The notes beneath the pieces were generated by a model, which was not told the origin of the DNA, did not search any database, and saw only the letters and a list, made by a program, of their open reading frames with translations. Made by a program: the position numbers and the translations under genes. Positions 37,405 through 45,963 of a DNA stretch of 64,000 nucleotides are shown in pieces. Source of the stretch: Paenibacillus sp. ACRRX (GTDB taxonomy: Bacteria > Bacillota > Bacilli > Paenibacillales > Paenibacillaceae); NCBI RefSeq assembly GCF_022346885.1, contig NZ_JAKRNK010000001.1:992001-1056000 (forward strand), written 5' to 3'. Every line of letters starts with the position of its first letter. The first letter of the stretch is position 1.

Positions 37405-40032
37405 ATGTCACAGATGAAGAAAACAACAACTCAAGATGAGCCGGTTGTACAAACGAAAAATTCAAATGAGCAAGGACGTACTATAGTAATTGTTGGAGGA
37501 GTAGCAGGGGGAGCTTCTGCCGCAGCAAGGCTCCGCCGAATGAATGAGACCGATCATATTATTATGATTGAGCGCGGCGAGCATATTTCATTTGCCAACT
37601 GCGGATTGCCCTATTACATTGGCGGTTCCATAACAGACCGCAACAAGCTATTGGTACAAACGGTAAAAGGTCTTTCTGATCGCTATGCAATTGAAGTGCG
37701 CATCTGGAGCGAGGCCGTTTCCATTGATCGAGAGCGTCAAATTTTAAGCATAAAAAATGTTCAGGACGGAACGGCATATGAACAGCCTTATGATATTTTA
37801 GTATTATCACCTGGTTCAAAGCCAATACGTCCTAATTTCCCAGGCATTGATGAAGCAGACAACATATTTACGCTCCGGAATATCCCAGATACGGATTTGA
37901 TAAAGTCACATGTCGATCAGCACGGCACACGGAAGGCAGTCGTAATTGGCGGCGGATTTATTGGTGTGGAAATGGCAGAAAATTTACGAGAACGCGGCAT
38001 ACAAGTGACATTAGTTGAGAAATCGGAACAGGTTATGAATCCGCTGGATCAAGAAATGGCAGCGATAGTGCACCAGCATATGCGAGATCACGGTGTGGAA
38101 CTGCTGCTTGGCCAAGGGGTACAGGCTTTCGAACAGCAAGGGCATGTTGTTGTGTTGGATAGTGGACTCAAATTGGATACGGACATGACAATACTAGCCA
38201 TTGGCGTTCAACCTGAGAATCAGCTTGCTGTTACGGCGGGATTGGATACGGGGGTAAGAGGCGCGATCCGTGTGAATGAGCAGCTCCAAACAAGTGATCC
38301 TCATATTTATGCGGTTGGTGATGTCATTGAAGTGAAGGATGCGGTTAATGGGCAGCCAACATACGTGCCGCTTGCATGGGGAGCAAACCGTCAAGGTCGT
38401 CTCATTGGAGATATTTTAAATGGAAGATCTGTCAGCTACAAAGGCGCATACGGTACGGCGATTGCGAAAGTATTTCAACTAACTGCTGCATCCACAGGCA
38501 ATAATGAAAAAGTATTGCAGCGATCTGAAATAGCCTATCGTGTTGTGCATACACACCCATTGTCACATGCAGGCTATTACCCTGGGGCAGCCTCTATGTC
38601 ATTAAAGCTCTTATTTTCTCCTGAGGATGGTCGCATATTGGGTGCGCAAGGTGTCGGCATGGCGGGGGTGGACAAGCGGATTGATGTGATCGCGACGGCA
38701 ATGCGCGGCGGACTTAGCGTATACGATTTGTCAGACCTTGAACTTAGCTATGCACCGCCTTACTCCTCGGCGAAGGACCCTGTTAATATGTTAGGCTACA
38801 TCGCCTCCAATATGATGGATGACTTGGTGGATACAGTCCAGTGGAATGAAGTGGATGCCTTAATCAGTCAAGGTGCTACTGTGATAGATGTGCGTGAGCC
38901 TATTGAAGTTCAGGCTGGACATATAGAGGGAACGATCAACATCCCGCTTCATCAATTACGAGCACAAGCGGAGAAGCTTCCCAAGAATGAAACTGTTTAT
39001 GTGTCATGTCAGGTTGGCTTGCGCGGGTATGTTGCTGCACGTATGCTGTCACAACAGGGCATCCAGGTCCGAAACATCGATGGCGGATATAAAACGTATG
39101 CAACGATGGTTAAGGAACGGATCAGCCGTGCGTCGGGTGGAGGAACTTCAGGACAGGCAGCCTCGTCAGGTGAACCCGACAATGATCAGGGAGAGAGGCG
39201 CGCTGAACATACGGAGAAAATAGCCCCGTCAGATCCTAATCAACTGACTGCACACAAAGTAGTGGATGCGCGGGGACTTCAATGCCCAGGTCCCATTATG
39301 CAGCTGTATCAGGCCGTGCAAAGTCTGGAGGCAGGTCAGGTCGTGCATATAATGGCAACCGATCCTGGCTTTCGTTTGGATGCTCAGAAGTGGAGCGAAA
39401 AGACCGGGAATACACTACTGCACGCTGAGATGAAGGATGGTCAAGTTCATGTTTATATTCAAAAGGGAGCTCATGCTGCTTCACTGATGGAGCCCCCAGC
39501 AGCTGGCAGCTGCAATGCTAGTTCCAAGCTGCCTGCCGAAGTTGCATCGAACCAGCGGTCCGCTGATTCGGCTACGATGGTTGTATTCAGCGGAGAGTTG
39601 GACAAAGCGATCGCATCGTTTATTATAGCTTCAGGGGCAGCTGCTATGGGCAAGAAAGTGACGATGTTCTTCACATTCTGGGGCTTATCCATTCTAAAGA
39701 GGTCTGACGCGCCGCGGACAGATAAGGATACTTTCGGCAAAATGTTTAGTATGATGCTGCCTGGCAGCGCTAAGCAATTGCCATTATCGAAGATGAACTT
39801 TGGCGGCATTGGACCGAAAATGATTGAAACGATGATGGCACGTAAAAATGTCGACAGTCTGGAAACGTTAATGAACAATGCGATGGAGGCGGGTGTCAAG
39901 TTTGTCGCTTGTACCATGAGTATGGAGTTGATGGGTTTCACAGCCGATGAATTGCTGCCGGGTGTGCAGCTAGGTGGGGTAGCTACTTATTTAAGCGATG
40001 CGGACGATTCGGGCTTAAACTTATTTATATGA
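37405..40032 (+). CDS. CoA-disulfide-reductase-like/rhodanese/TusA/DsrE-like fusion protein
   Basis: ATG 37405 follows GAGAGGCC; a GTG at 37381 has no ribosome binding site. The 875-residue protein joins four parts. Residues 25-480 are an FAD/NAD oxidoreductase (VIVGGVAGGASAAARLRR, FANCGLPYY with Cys66, AVGDVIEV). A rhodanese domain (about 495-585) has VIDVREP and active Cys535 (SCQVGLRG). A TusA-like domain (about 618-690) has RGLQCPGPI with Cys627. A DsrE-like domain (about 715-875) has VVFSGELDKAIASF, a WG pair and Cys836 (VACTMSMELMG). This is a single-chain route for persulfide transfer and reduction, comparable to CoADR-rhodanese plus the TusA/DsrE proteins of cst operons. CstR control is expected from the operators upstream. 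Confidence 0.93.
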   Translation: MSQMKKTTTQDEPVVQTKNSNEQGRTIVIVGGVAGGASAAARLRRMNETDHIIMIERGEHISFANCGLPYYIGGSITDRNKLLVQTVKGLSDRYAIEVRIWSEAVSIDRERQILSIKNVQDGTAYEQPYDILVLSPGSKPIRPNFPGIDEADNIFTLRNIPDTDLIKSHVDQHGTRKAVVIGGGFIGVEMAENLRERGIQVTLVEKSEQVMNPLDQEMAAIVHQHMRDHGVELLLGQGVQAFEQQGHVVVLDSGLKLDTDMTILAIGVQPENQLAVTAGLDTGVRGAIRVNEQLQTSDPHIYAVGDVIEVKDAVNGQPTYVPLAWGANRQGRLIGDILNGRSVSYKGAYGTAIAKVFQLTAASTGNNEKVLQRSEIAYRVVHTHPLSHAGYYPGAASMSLKLLFSPEDGRILGAQGVGMAGVDKRIDVIATAMRGGLSVYDLSDLELSYAPPYSSAKDPVNMLGYIASNMMDDLVDTVQWNEVDALISQGATVIDVREPIEVQAGHIEGTINIPLHQLRAQAEKLPKNETVYVSCQVGLRGYVAARMLSQQGIQVRNIDGGYKTYATMVKERISRASGGGTSGQAASSGEPDNDQGERRAEHTEKIAPSDPNQLTAHKVVDARGLQCPGPIMQLYQAVQSLEAGQVVHIMATDPGFRLDAQKWSEKTGNTLLHAEMKDGQVHVYIQKGAHAASLMEPPAAGSCNASSKLPAEVASNQRSADSATMVVFSGELDKAIASFIIASGAAAMGKKVTMFFTFWGLSILKRSDAPRTDKDTFGKMFSMMLPGSAKQLPLSKMNFGGIGPKMIETMMARKNVDSLETLMNNAMEAGVKFVACTMSMELMGFTADELLPGVQLGGVATYLSDADDSGLNLFI

Positions 40033-40129
40033 CCCTCAATCCTAAGGTAAGTGGATGTTGATTGGTAAATGATAGGAACAAGAAAGTGATCAATATTAAA
40101 TTTATTTTAATCAAAATGGAGTTCATACG

Positions 40130-40390
40130 ATGGAATATAATGATGCTGTAAAAAACAGACTTAAGCGGGTAGAAGGACAAATTCGAGGGATTTTAAATAT
40201 GATTGAGAAGGGGGAAGACTGCCGTAGTATTGTAACACAGCTTTCGGCGGTACGGACAGCGGTTGATCGTACGATAGGGGTCGTTATCGGCGAGAATCTC
40301 GCACATTGTATTCGGGAACAAGTTGAGGCAGGGCAAGATCCGGATGAGGTCATTCAGGAAGCAGTCGAATTAATCGTAAAGAGTCGATAG
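40130..40390 (+). CDS. cstR: CstR-like persulfide-sensing repressor (CsoR/RcnR family)
   Basis: The 86-residue protein has the DUF156/CsoR fold signature (NRLKRVEGQIRGILNMIEKG). Cys31 and Cys60 occupy the positions of the two sensing cysteines of Staphylococcus aureus CstR. The His that completes the Cu(I) site in CsoR (four residues before the second Cys) is Asn56 here, which speaks for persulfide rather than copper sensing. It lies 97 bases after the fusion gene with no operator of its own, so it is likely read from the fusion promoter and controls it through the two TACCC-N-GGGTA operators. A terminator follows. Confidence 0.88.
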   Translation: MEYNDAVKNRLKRVEGQIRGILNMIEKGEDCRSIVTQLSAVRTAVDRTIGVVIGENLAHCIREQVEAGQDPDEVIQEAVELIVKSR

Positions 40391-40447
40391 TGTGCCCAAA
40401 AAGGGTAATGTGATGTGAAGGCTGCTCATCACTTCAATAGGTGTAAA

Positions 40448-40486
40448 AAGAAGCTCCCGTGTATGACACGAGAGCTTCTTTTGTTT
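40448..40486 (+). terminator. Terminator of the cstR operon
   Basis: A 14-bp stem with one mismatch (AAGAAGCTCCCGTG with CACGAGAGCTTCTT), loop TATGA, followed by TTGTTTG. Confidence 0.82.
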
Positions 40487-40499
40487 GTTCATCTGCGTT

Positions 40500-40598
40500 G
40501 TGCATCTTGAGCTGGCGCTGCAAGCTCTATTAACCAATAGGCGATTATCCGCATACGATGCACTAAGAACGACTTGCAACGAAACGGGAGTTGCAGGT
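40500..40598 (+). promoter_or_regulatory. Possible structured leader of the NitT/TauT-type ABC operon
   Basis: Three pairings can be drawn by eye. GTGCATC (40500) with GATGCAC (40557) encloses a GAGCT/AGCTC hairpin, and ACTTGCAAC/GTTGCAGGT (40572-40598) stands just before the ribosome binding site. None is followed by a U-run. No TPP, FMN or ykkC motif was recognised. Confidence 0.35.
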
Positions 40599-40630
40599 GC
40601 AATGAAAGGAATGTGGAGGAGGGGTTCAGA

Positions 40631-41644
40631 ATGCGGGTTTATAAAAGGGCAGGAAACGCTGTAGTTGTTGTTGTCCTCATCATGTCGGTTGTACTGAGCG
40701 CATGCAGCAGCAGCTCGGGAGCACGAGAGAAAGTTCGGCTGGGCGAAGTGGCAAGAACTATCTTTTATGCTCCACAATACGTTGCGCTGTCTCAAGGCTT
40801 TTTTGCAGATGAAGGTCTGGATGTCGAACTGCAGACAACAGCGGGTGGCGACAAGACGATGACGGCACTTTTATCGGGTGTTATCGACGTTGCTTTGGTT
40901 GGTTCAGAGACATCAATCTATGTCTACCAGCAAGGGGCGGATGATCCCGTAATCAACTTCGCACAACTAACCGCGACAGACGGTACTTTTTTGATGGCAA
41001 GAAACAAGCAGGATACTTTCGAGTGGAATGATTTGAAAGGTAAGGCATTTCTAGGACAGCGAAAAGGCGGTATGCCGCAAATGGCAGGCGAATTTACGCT
41101 GCGGAAGCATCACATTAATCCTCATGAGGATCTGGAATTGATCCAAAACATTGATTTTGCAAATATTGCGTCTGCATATGCTTCTGGAACAGGAGAATAT
41201 GTACAGCTTTTTGAACCGCAGGCGTCGATCTTTGAACAAGAAGGAAAAGGACATGTGGTGGCTTCGTTCGGGGTGGAAAGCGGAAAACTGCCCTATACCG
41301 CTTATATGTCAAAAGGAAGTTTTCTAAAGAAACATCCAAGCACAGCACAAAAATTTACGAACGCGCTCTATAAAGCACAACTTTGGGTTGCTGACAATAG
41401 TACCGAGCGAATTGCTGAAGCCATTCTTCCTTACTTCAAAGACGCGGATCGTAACATTGTAATTCGTGCCGTGCAGCGGTATAAAGAGCAAGGTTCTTAT
41501 GCATCCGATCCTTCTTTTGACCAAGAAGAGTGGAGCAACTTATTAGATGTACTGCGGACAGCAGGCGAGTTAAAGCAAGATGTCGCAATTGATAAGCTCG
41601 TGGACAATCAATACGCAGAGCATGCGCAGACTAACGTGAAATGA
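40631..41644 (+). CDS. ABC importer substrate-binding lipoprotein (NMT1/SsuA type)
   Basis: ATG 40631 follows GGAGGAGGGGTTCAG; the longer frame lacks a site. The 337-residue protein has a lipoprotein signal with lipobox LSAC and the NMT1/THI5-like fold (VALSQGFFADEGLDVELQ, ALLSGVIDVALVGSETS). Relatives bind sulfonates, taurine, nitrate, thiamine precursors or similar small molecules. It is first in a three-gene operon with an ATPase and a permease. The position directly after a persulfide-responsive operon makes a sulfur compound possible, but this is inference. Confidence 0.9.
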   Translation: MRVYKRAGNAVVVVVLIMSVVLSACSSSSGAREKVRLGEVARTIFYAPQYVALSQGFFADEGLDVELQTTAGGDKTMTALLSGVIDVALVGSETSIYVYQQGADDPVINFAQLTATDGTFLMARNKQDTFEWNDLKGKAFLGQRKGGMPQMAGEFTLRKHHINPHEDLELIQNIDFANIASAYASGTGEYVQLFEPQASIFEQEGKGHVVASFGVESGKLPYTAYMSKGSFLKKHPSTAQKFTNALYKAQLWVADNSTERIAEAILPYFKDADRNIVIRAVQRYKEQGSYASDPSFDQEEWSNLLDVLRTAGELKQDVAIDKLVDNQYAEHAQTNVK

Positions 41645-41680
41645 GAAGTGAGTGGATGATGAAGAAAGGAGGCGGTCTCC

Positions 41681-42475
41681 GTGCTTCCGACGGTCGAACT
41701 GCGTAATGTAACGCATGTATATGTCAATGAGAGAGAAGCTAAGCTCGCTGTCGAGCAGCTTTCAATCTCGATCGCGCCCGGCGAATTTGTCTCTCTTGTT
41801 GGACCGAGCGGATGCGGGAAGACGACACTGTTGTCGATTATAGCAGGACTTGTTGATCCGACAGAGGGCGATGTATTAATTAATGGCGATCGCATAAAAG
41901 GAACGACACCTTATATAGGCTATATGCTGCAGCAGGATTATTTGTTTCCTTGGCGGACGATTATGGACAATGCATGCATTGGTCTAGAGTTAACAAAGCA
42001 GTTAAACGAAGTGACGAAGGAACGTGTACTTAATCTGCTTGACGGTATGGGGTTAGGCGGAACGGAGAAGTTGTACCCCCATCAATTGTCTGGCGGAATG
42101 AGACAACGAGTAGCGTTGGTACGGACCCTAGCGACGGAACCAGAGCTGCTGCTGCTAGATGAGCCGTTCTCAGCGCTTGACTATCAGACTAAGTTGCAGC
42201 TGGAAGATCTGATTGTGGAGACACTCAAGGCGCGTGAGAAAACGGCAGTGTTGGTGACACATGACCTGTCAGAAGCAATCGCAGTCAGTGACCGCGTCAT
42301 CGTCTTGAACCGTGACCCTGGCAGTATGAGACGTTCGTTTCAAGTGCCAGAACCGATTCGGTCTGCACAGCCTTTCTATGCTAGAGAACAGCATGGATTC
42401 AATGATTTGTTCCACGAGGTATGGAAAGAATTAGAGGCATCAGATCGCAAGGTCAGGGGGAGAAACAATGCCTAA
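41681..42475 (+). CDS. ABC importer ATPase (SsuB/TauB type)
   Basis: GTG at 41681 lies 8 bases after AAAGGAGG. The 264-residue protein has Walker A GPSGCGKTT, Q-loop MLQQDYLFPWRTI, signature LSGGMRQRVALVRTL, Walker B LLLLDEPFSALD and switch His in VTHDLSEAI. The FPWRT sequence after the Q-loop is typical of nitrate/sulfonate/taurine-type ATPases. It overlaps the permease gene by 8 bases. Confidence 0.94.
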   Translation: MLPTVELRNVTHVYVNEREAKLAVEQLSISIAPGEFVSLVGPSGCGKTTLLSIIAGLVDPTEGDVLINGDRIKGTTPYIGYMLQQDYLFPWRTIMDNACIGLELTKQLNEVTKERVLNLLDGMGLGGTEKLYPHQLSGGMRQRVALVRTLATEPELLLLDEPFSALDYQTKLQLEDLIVETLKAREKTAVLVTHDLSEAIAVSDRVIVLNRDPGSMRRSFQVPEPIRSAQPFYAREQHGFNDLFHEVWKELEASDRKVRGRNNA

Positions 42476-43301
42476 CAATCGTGTGCCAGGCGCTCCATTT
42501 CGCTCCTCTTCGCTTGTGATGAAGACATATGATGATTTTCGTAAGCAACAGCGCAAGTTTAAACTTCAAGTATCGGCAACACAACTGCTTATCCTCGTTG
42601 TTTTTATTGCTCTATGGGAAATAGCAGGGCGACTAAAATGGATTGATCCTCTGCTCTTCAGCTTCCCTAGCAAAGTAGGATATCAGATCTGGAAAGATAT
42701 GATTGACGGCAGCCTATGGCCCCATCTTGGTATGACGGTTGGCGAGACCATCGTTGGTTTTTTGCTGGGCACCGTGCTTGGAACGCTTCTTGCTATTGTT
42801 ATATGGTGGTCCCGATTTCTTGCAAAAGTGCTTGATCCCTATATGGTTGTGTTTAACAGTATGCCCAAAGTAGCACTTGGACCGTTGTTTATTGTTGGTT
42901 TTGGTCCTGGATTTACTGCTATTGTCGTGACCACACTATCTATCACGGTGATGATTACTACAATTGTTGTATATAACGCTTTCCGTGAAGTTGATCCAAA
43001 TTATGTAAAGGTTGTTCAAGTATTTGGTGGCCGAAGAGACGTTATTTTTATGAAGGTCATTTTACCTGCGTCGTACCCCGCGATCGTTTCTACGCTAAAG
43101 GTCAACGTTGGTTTATCTTGGGTAGGTGTCATCGTTGGTGAATTTCTCGTATCCAAGGTTGGTCTTGGCTACTTAATTATATATGGTTTTCAAGTGTTTA
43201 ATTTTACATTGGTGTTAGCTTCGCTTGTCCTCATAGCGATAGTGGCGACCTTTATGTATCAGATTGTGGATTATCTGGAACGTCGATGGCTGCAAAAGTA
43301 A
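42468..43301 (+). CDS. ABC importer permease (SsuC/TauC type)
   Basis: ATG 42468 lies 5 bases after AGGGGGAGAAACA and overlaps the ATPase gene by 8 bases. The 277-residue protein has about six membrane segments and the EAA-like loop with FREVDPNYVKVVQVFGG, which contacts the ATPase. It completes the importer with the two upstream genes. Confidence 0.93.
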   Translation: MPNNRVPGAPFRSSSLVMKTYDDFRKQQRKFKLQVSATQLLILVVFIALWEIAGRLKWIDPLLFSFPSKVGYQIWKDMIDGSLWPHLGMTVGETIVGFLLGTVLGTLLAIVIWWSRFLAKVLDPYMVVFNSMPKVALGPLFIVGFGPGFTAIVVTTLSITVMITTIVVYNAFREVDPNYVKVVQVFGGRRDVIFMKVILPASYPAIVSTLKVNVGLSWVGVIVGEFLVSKVGLGYLIIYGFQVFNFTLVLASLVLIAIVATFMYQIVDYLERRWLQK

Positions 43302-43312
43302 CTTTTGATAGC

Positions 43313-43346
43313 TGCCCTGCATCCATTTTTATGGAGCTGCGGGGCC
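43313..43346 (+). terminator. Hairpin after the ABC importer operon
   Basis: GCCCTGCATCCA pairs with TGGAGCTGCGGGGC with a 2-base bulge, 11 bases after the permease stop. There is no U-run, so termination is uncertain. Confidence 0.35.
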
Positions 43347-43447
43347 TTCGTGCGCTGCCGATTCCAATTATTCGATTCCTGTTATAAAATGTTTAGGTGA
43401 GTGTTATTCGCAGTGGAGAACTTAGTACATGAAGGACGTGATCGCAC

Positions 43448-43951
43448 ATGTTGGACAACTTATCGATAAGAGACGCACAAAGGGACGATCTGGATGCGAT
43501 TGTACATATTTATAATTCGACGGTATGGAGTCGATTAGTTACGGCTGATACTAGCCCTGTAACGGTACAGAGCCGCGAAGGGTGGTTCCAAGAGCATACA
43601 CCAGACTTCAGACCACTGTGGGTTGTGGAACAGGACGGAGAAATATGTGCATGGTTCAGCTTTCAATCTTTCTATGGAAGACCAGCCTACAATGCGACGG
43701 CAGAAGTGAGCATTTATATTGACGAGCGCTACCGAGGACATGGTCTTGGAAAATATTTGTTGGAACGTGCGATGGAGGCCTGCCCTGAACTTGGAATCCG
43801 ATCCCTGTTAGGTTTTATTTTTGGCCATAACGAGCCCAGCCTGGCCTTGTTTCAACGTTACGGTTTTGAGCAGTGGGCTTGCCTGCCCAAAGTAGCGGAG
43901 CTTGACGGGATTGAAAGAGATTTGATTATTGTAGGAAAAAGAGTCGGATAA
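43448..43951 (+). CDS. GNAT N-acetyltransferase, phosphinothricin-acetyltransferase-like
   Basis: The 167-residue protein matches the length and pattern of YwnH/Pat-type acetyltransferases: [20 protein letters not shown] at the start, then the acetyl-CoA loop [16 protein letters not shown], and [17 protein letters not shown]. Such enzymes acetylate phosphinothricin, methionine sulfone or sulfoximine. The real substrate is not known. It is a single gene with a modest ribosome binding site (GGACGTGAT). Confidence 0.88.
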   Translation: MLDNLSIRDAQRDDLDAIVHIYNSTVWSRLVTADTSPVTVQSREGWFQEHTPDFRPLWVVEQDGEICAWFSFQSFYGRPAYNATAEVSIYIDERYRGHGLGKYLLERAMEACPELGIRSLLGFIFGHNEPSLALFQRYGFEQWACLPKVAELDGIERDLIIVGKRVG

Positions 43952-43999
43952 TCTTCAAGGAAGCTTAACAACTATCGCGAGGAAACTGATGATTGGACA

Positions 44000-44008
44000 T
44001 GTTATAAT
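44000..44008 (+). promoter_or_regulatory. Extended -10 promoter of the small alarmone synthetase gene
   Basis: TGTTATAAT, a perfect extended -10, lies 85 bases before the chosen ATG, leaving an untranslated leader of about 78 bases. Confidence 0.6.
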
Positions 44009-44092
44009 AGCGACATCTTGTTAAGAAATAATAAGGGAATAATGATAACTGAGCCTATTTGCGAAGGGCAGCATCATGGAGGAGTCAGCAGG

Positions 44093-44731
44093 ATGAAGTT
44101 GCAGGTAAACCGAATTGAAATGTTTGAATTGATTCAAAGATCATGGGGTGCCTTTTTTCATAAGTATGAGATGGCGTTGAATGAGCTCCAAAGTGATTTT
44201 CAAATTATTGACCTAGAGTGGAAAACCAAGTTCGGTTATTCGCCGATTGAGCATATGAAGGCACGTGTAAAAAATCCGTTGTCGCTTCTTAAGAAAATAG
44301 AGAAGAAGAACATAGCGTTTAATCAAGCTGCTGTATGTGAGCAAATACGAGATATAGCGGGAATGCGAATCGTCACCACGTTTATCGATGACGTCTACAT
44401 GCTAAAGCAGCATATCGAGAATCGTGAGGATATGCGTGTGGTTCAAGTGAAGGATTACATCGAGAACCCGAAGGCAAGTGGCTACAAGAGCTTGCATTTG
44501 GTCGTAGAAACGCAGGTAATTTTATCTGAAGAAGTATTGTGGGTACCTGCCGAAATCCAACTACGCACTTCCTCGATGGATTTTTGGGCTTCTACGGAGC
44601 ACAAATTAAACTATAAGTATCAAGGCGGGGCAGTTCCGCAAGAGGCAAAGGATCAGCTGGTCGAGTTGTCAAAGGCATCCTTCTCTTGGGACCAGCAGAT
44701 GTCTGAGCTTCGTAATCAATTGCTGAAGTAG
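44093..44731 (+). CDS. relQ: Small alarmone synthetase, RelQ/SAS1 type
   Basis: ATG 44093 follows GGAGGAGTCAGCAGG; the longer frame from 44018 is ignored. The 212-residue protein has the length of B. subtilis YjbM (211). It contains only the RelA/SpoT synthetase domain: IRDIAGMRIVTTFIDDVY, VKDYIENPKASGYKSLHLVV and EIQLRTSSMDFWASTEHKLNYK. It makes (p)ppGpp from ATP and GTP/GDP without the hydrolase, TGS and ACT domains of Rel. A short terminator overlaps its stop codon. Confidence 0.95.
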   Translation: MKLQVNRIEMFELIQRSWGAFFHKYEMALNELQSDFQIIDLEWKTKFGYSPIEHMKARVKNPLSLLKKIEKKNIAFNQAAVCEQIRDIAGMRIVTTFIDDVYMLKQHIENREDMRVVQVKDYIENPKASGYKSLHLVVETQVILSEEVLWVPAEIQLRTSSMDFWASTEHKLNYKYQGGAVPQEAKDQLVELSKASFSWDQQMSELRNQLLK

Positions 44732-44753
44732 CGAGCGCTAAGCTCGCTTTTTC
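44730..44753 (+). terminator. Terminator of the relQ gene
   Basis: AGCGAGC pairs with GCTCGCT (7 bp, 5-base loop), followed by TTTT. The first arm begins in the stop codon. Confidence 0.75.
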
Positions 44754-44861
44754 TGCGTTACACCAGGAACTAGAGGAATAAACGTTTAATTGATTTCGCA
44801 AGTAAAAGTGCTTATCAACACAATCTTTTACATCATGCTATTGAACGAAGGAGCACTCATC

Positions 44862-45857
44862 ATGTTGTTTGGATTTGTCGGCTTTCGTGTGATCAAGACC
44901 GCGATTGCTGCTATTATGGCTATTTTGGTGGCGGAGCAGCTCGGGCTAAACAGCCATTTGGGAGCGGGGACGTTAGCAATATTGGCCGTAGATGTTACCC
45001 GAAAAAAGAGCTTGAGCTCAGTATCGTCTCGTTTCTTTGCTTCTATTGTCAGTCTTCTGGTTGCGTGGTTCTTATTTAAAGTGTTCGGTTTTTCACTTTG
45101 GGTATTGGCTGCTTATATTTTATTGACATTCCCTATTGTAGCTAAAATGAACTTTAAACAAGGTATTGTAACAAGTGCGGTTGTTGTGTTTCATTTGTAT
45201 GCTTCGGGCGAGGCGACACTTGCATCCGTCTGGAACGAAGTACTGCTGCTCGTGTGCGGTCTTGGCTCGGCAACTCTTGTGAATATGGCCTATATGCCGA
45301 AGGAAGATGAGAAGTTGATTCAGGATCGAACAGATGTAGATAACAGCTTCTCCAGCATTTTTCTCCAAATCAGCTACAATTTGCGGGATACTACGTACGT
45401 ATGGGACGGACATGAATTAATGGAGGCGGCAGCTAAGATTGATGACGGTATTGAAGTCGCTTCAAAAGCGTTGGAGAATCGTATTATGCCTACAGAGGAA
45501 ACGAAGATTGAAGAACATTGGCTGCTTTATTTCTATATGAGAAAGTCTCAGCTTGACTCAATCCAAAGCATGCTGCTGCTTCTGGCGCAGATTTACCAGT
45601 CCCTACCATACTGCCATCTTGTCGCAGATTTGTTTGAACAGCTGAGCGAGGATGTAAAGAATCCTCGTTACACCGGTAAGACAGAACGACTTCTCAATGA
45701 GCTGGAGCCGCAAATTAGAGAGATGGAACTGCCAAAGACTCGTGAAGAATTTGAGGTGCGGGCGGCTATTCTGCAGGTGTTCCGCGAGTTAAGAGACTAC
45801 TTGAAGATAGCAAAGAAAGATAAAAAGGATACGCTGGATGGCGAAGTACATGAGTAA
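44862..45857 (+). CDS. Aromatic-acid exporter (ArAE/FUSC) family membrane protein
   Basis: ATG 44862 lies 8 bases after GAAGGAG; an upstream start would add 24 residues with no site. The 331-residue protein has about four or five membrane segments in the first 150 residues (VGFRVIKTAIAAIMAILVAEQLG, ASIVSLLVAWFLFKVFGF, LLLVCGLGSATLVNMAYMP). A soluble, helical C-terminal domain follows. This is the pattern of B. subtilis YqjA and relatives. Members in other bacteria export aromatic acids; the substrate here is unknown. Confidence 0.85.
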   Translation: MLFGFVGFRVIKTAIAAIMAILVAEQLGLNSHLGAGTLAILAVDVTRKKSLSSVSSRFFASIVSLLVAWFLFKVFGFSLWVLAAYILLTFPIVAKMNFKQGIVTSAVVVFHLYASGEATLASVWNEVLLLVCGLGSATLVNMAYMPKEDEKLIQDRTDVDNSFSSIFLQISYNLRDTTYVWDGHELMEAAAKIDDGIEVASKALENRIMPTEETKIEEHWLLYFYMRKSQLDSIQSMLLLLAQIYQSLPYCHLVADLFEQLSEDVKNPRYTGKTERLLNELEPQIREMELPKTREEFEVRAAILQVFRELRDYLKIAKKDKKDTLDGEVHE

Positions 45858-45903
45858 TGTCTGCTGCAAGAATATTTGACGCTTGCAGTTAATATATGAG
45901 TAA

Positions 45904-45934
45904 AGGGACTATGCTCATTGTGAGTATAGTCCCT
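45904..45934. terminator. 14-bp hairpin before the phage-like gene
   Basis: AGGGACTATGCTCA pairs with TGAGTATAGTCCCT with one G-U pair and loop TTG. Neither strand has a clear U-run, so it may be a weak terminator or a leader element. Confidence 0.45.
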
Positions 45935-45963
45935 ACTTGAGACAAGATGGGGTGGTGAGGAGC

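Noticed and set aside
39471-39941. A 156-codon minus-strand frame inside the persulfide fusion gene
   Set aside because: It lies opposite the clear DsrE-like domain and lacks a start site.
40391-40630. Search for a TPP, FMN, cobalamin or guanidine riboswitch before the ABC importer
   Set aside because: None of the conserved core motifs was found; only unspecific hairpins are present.
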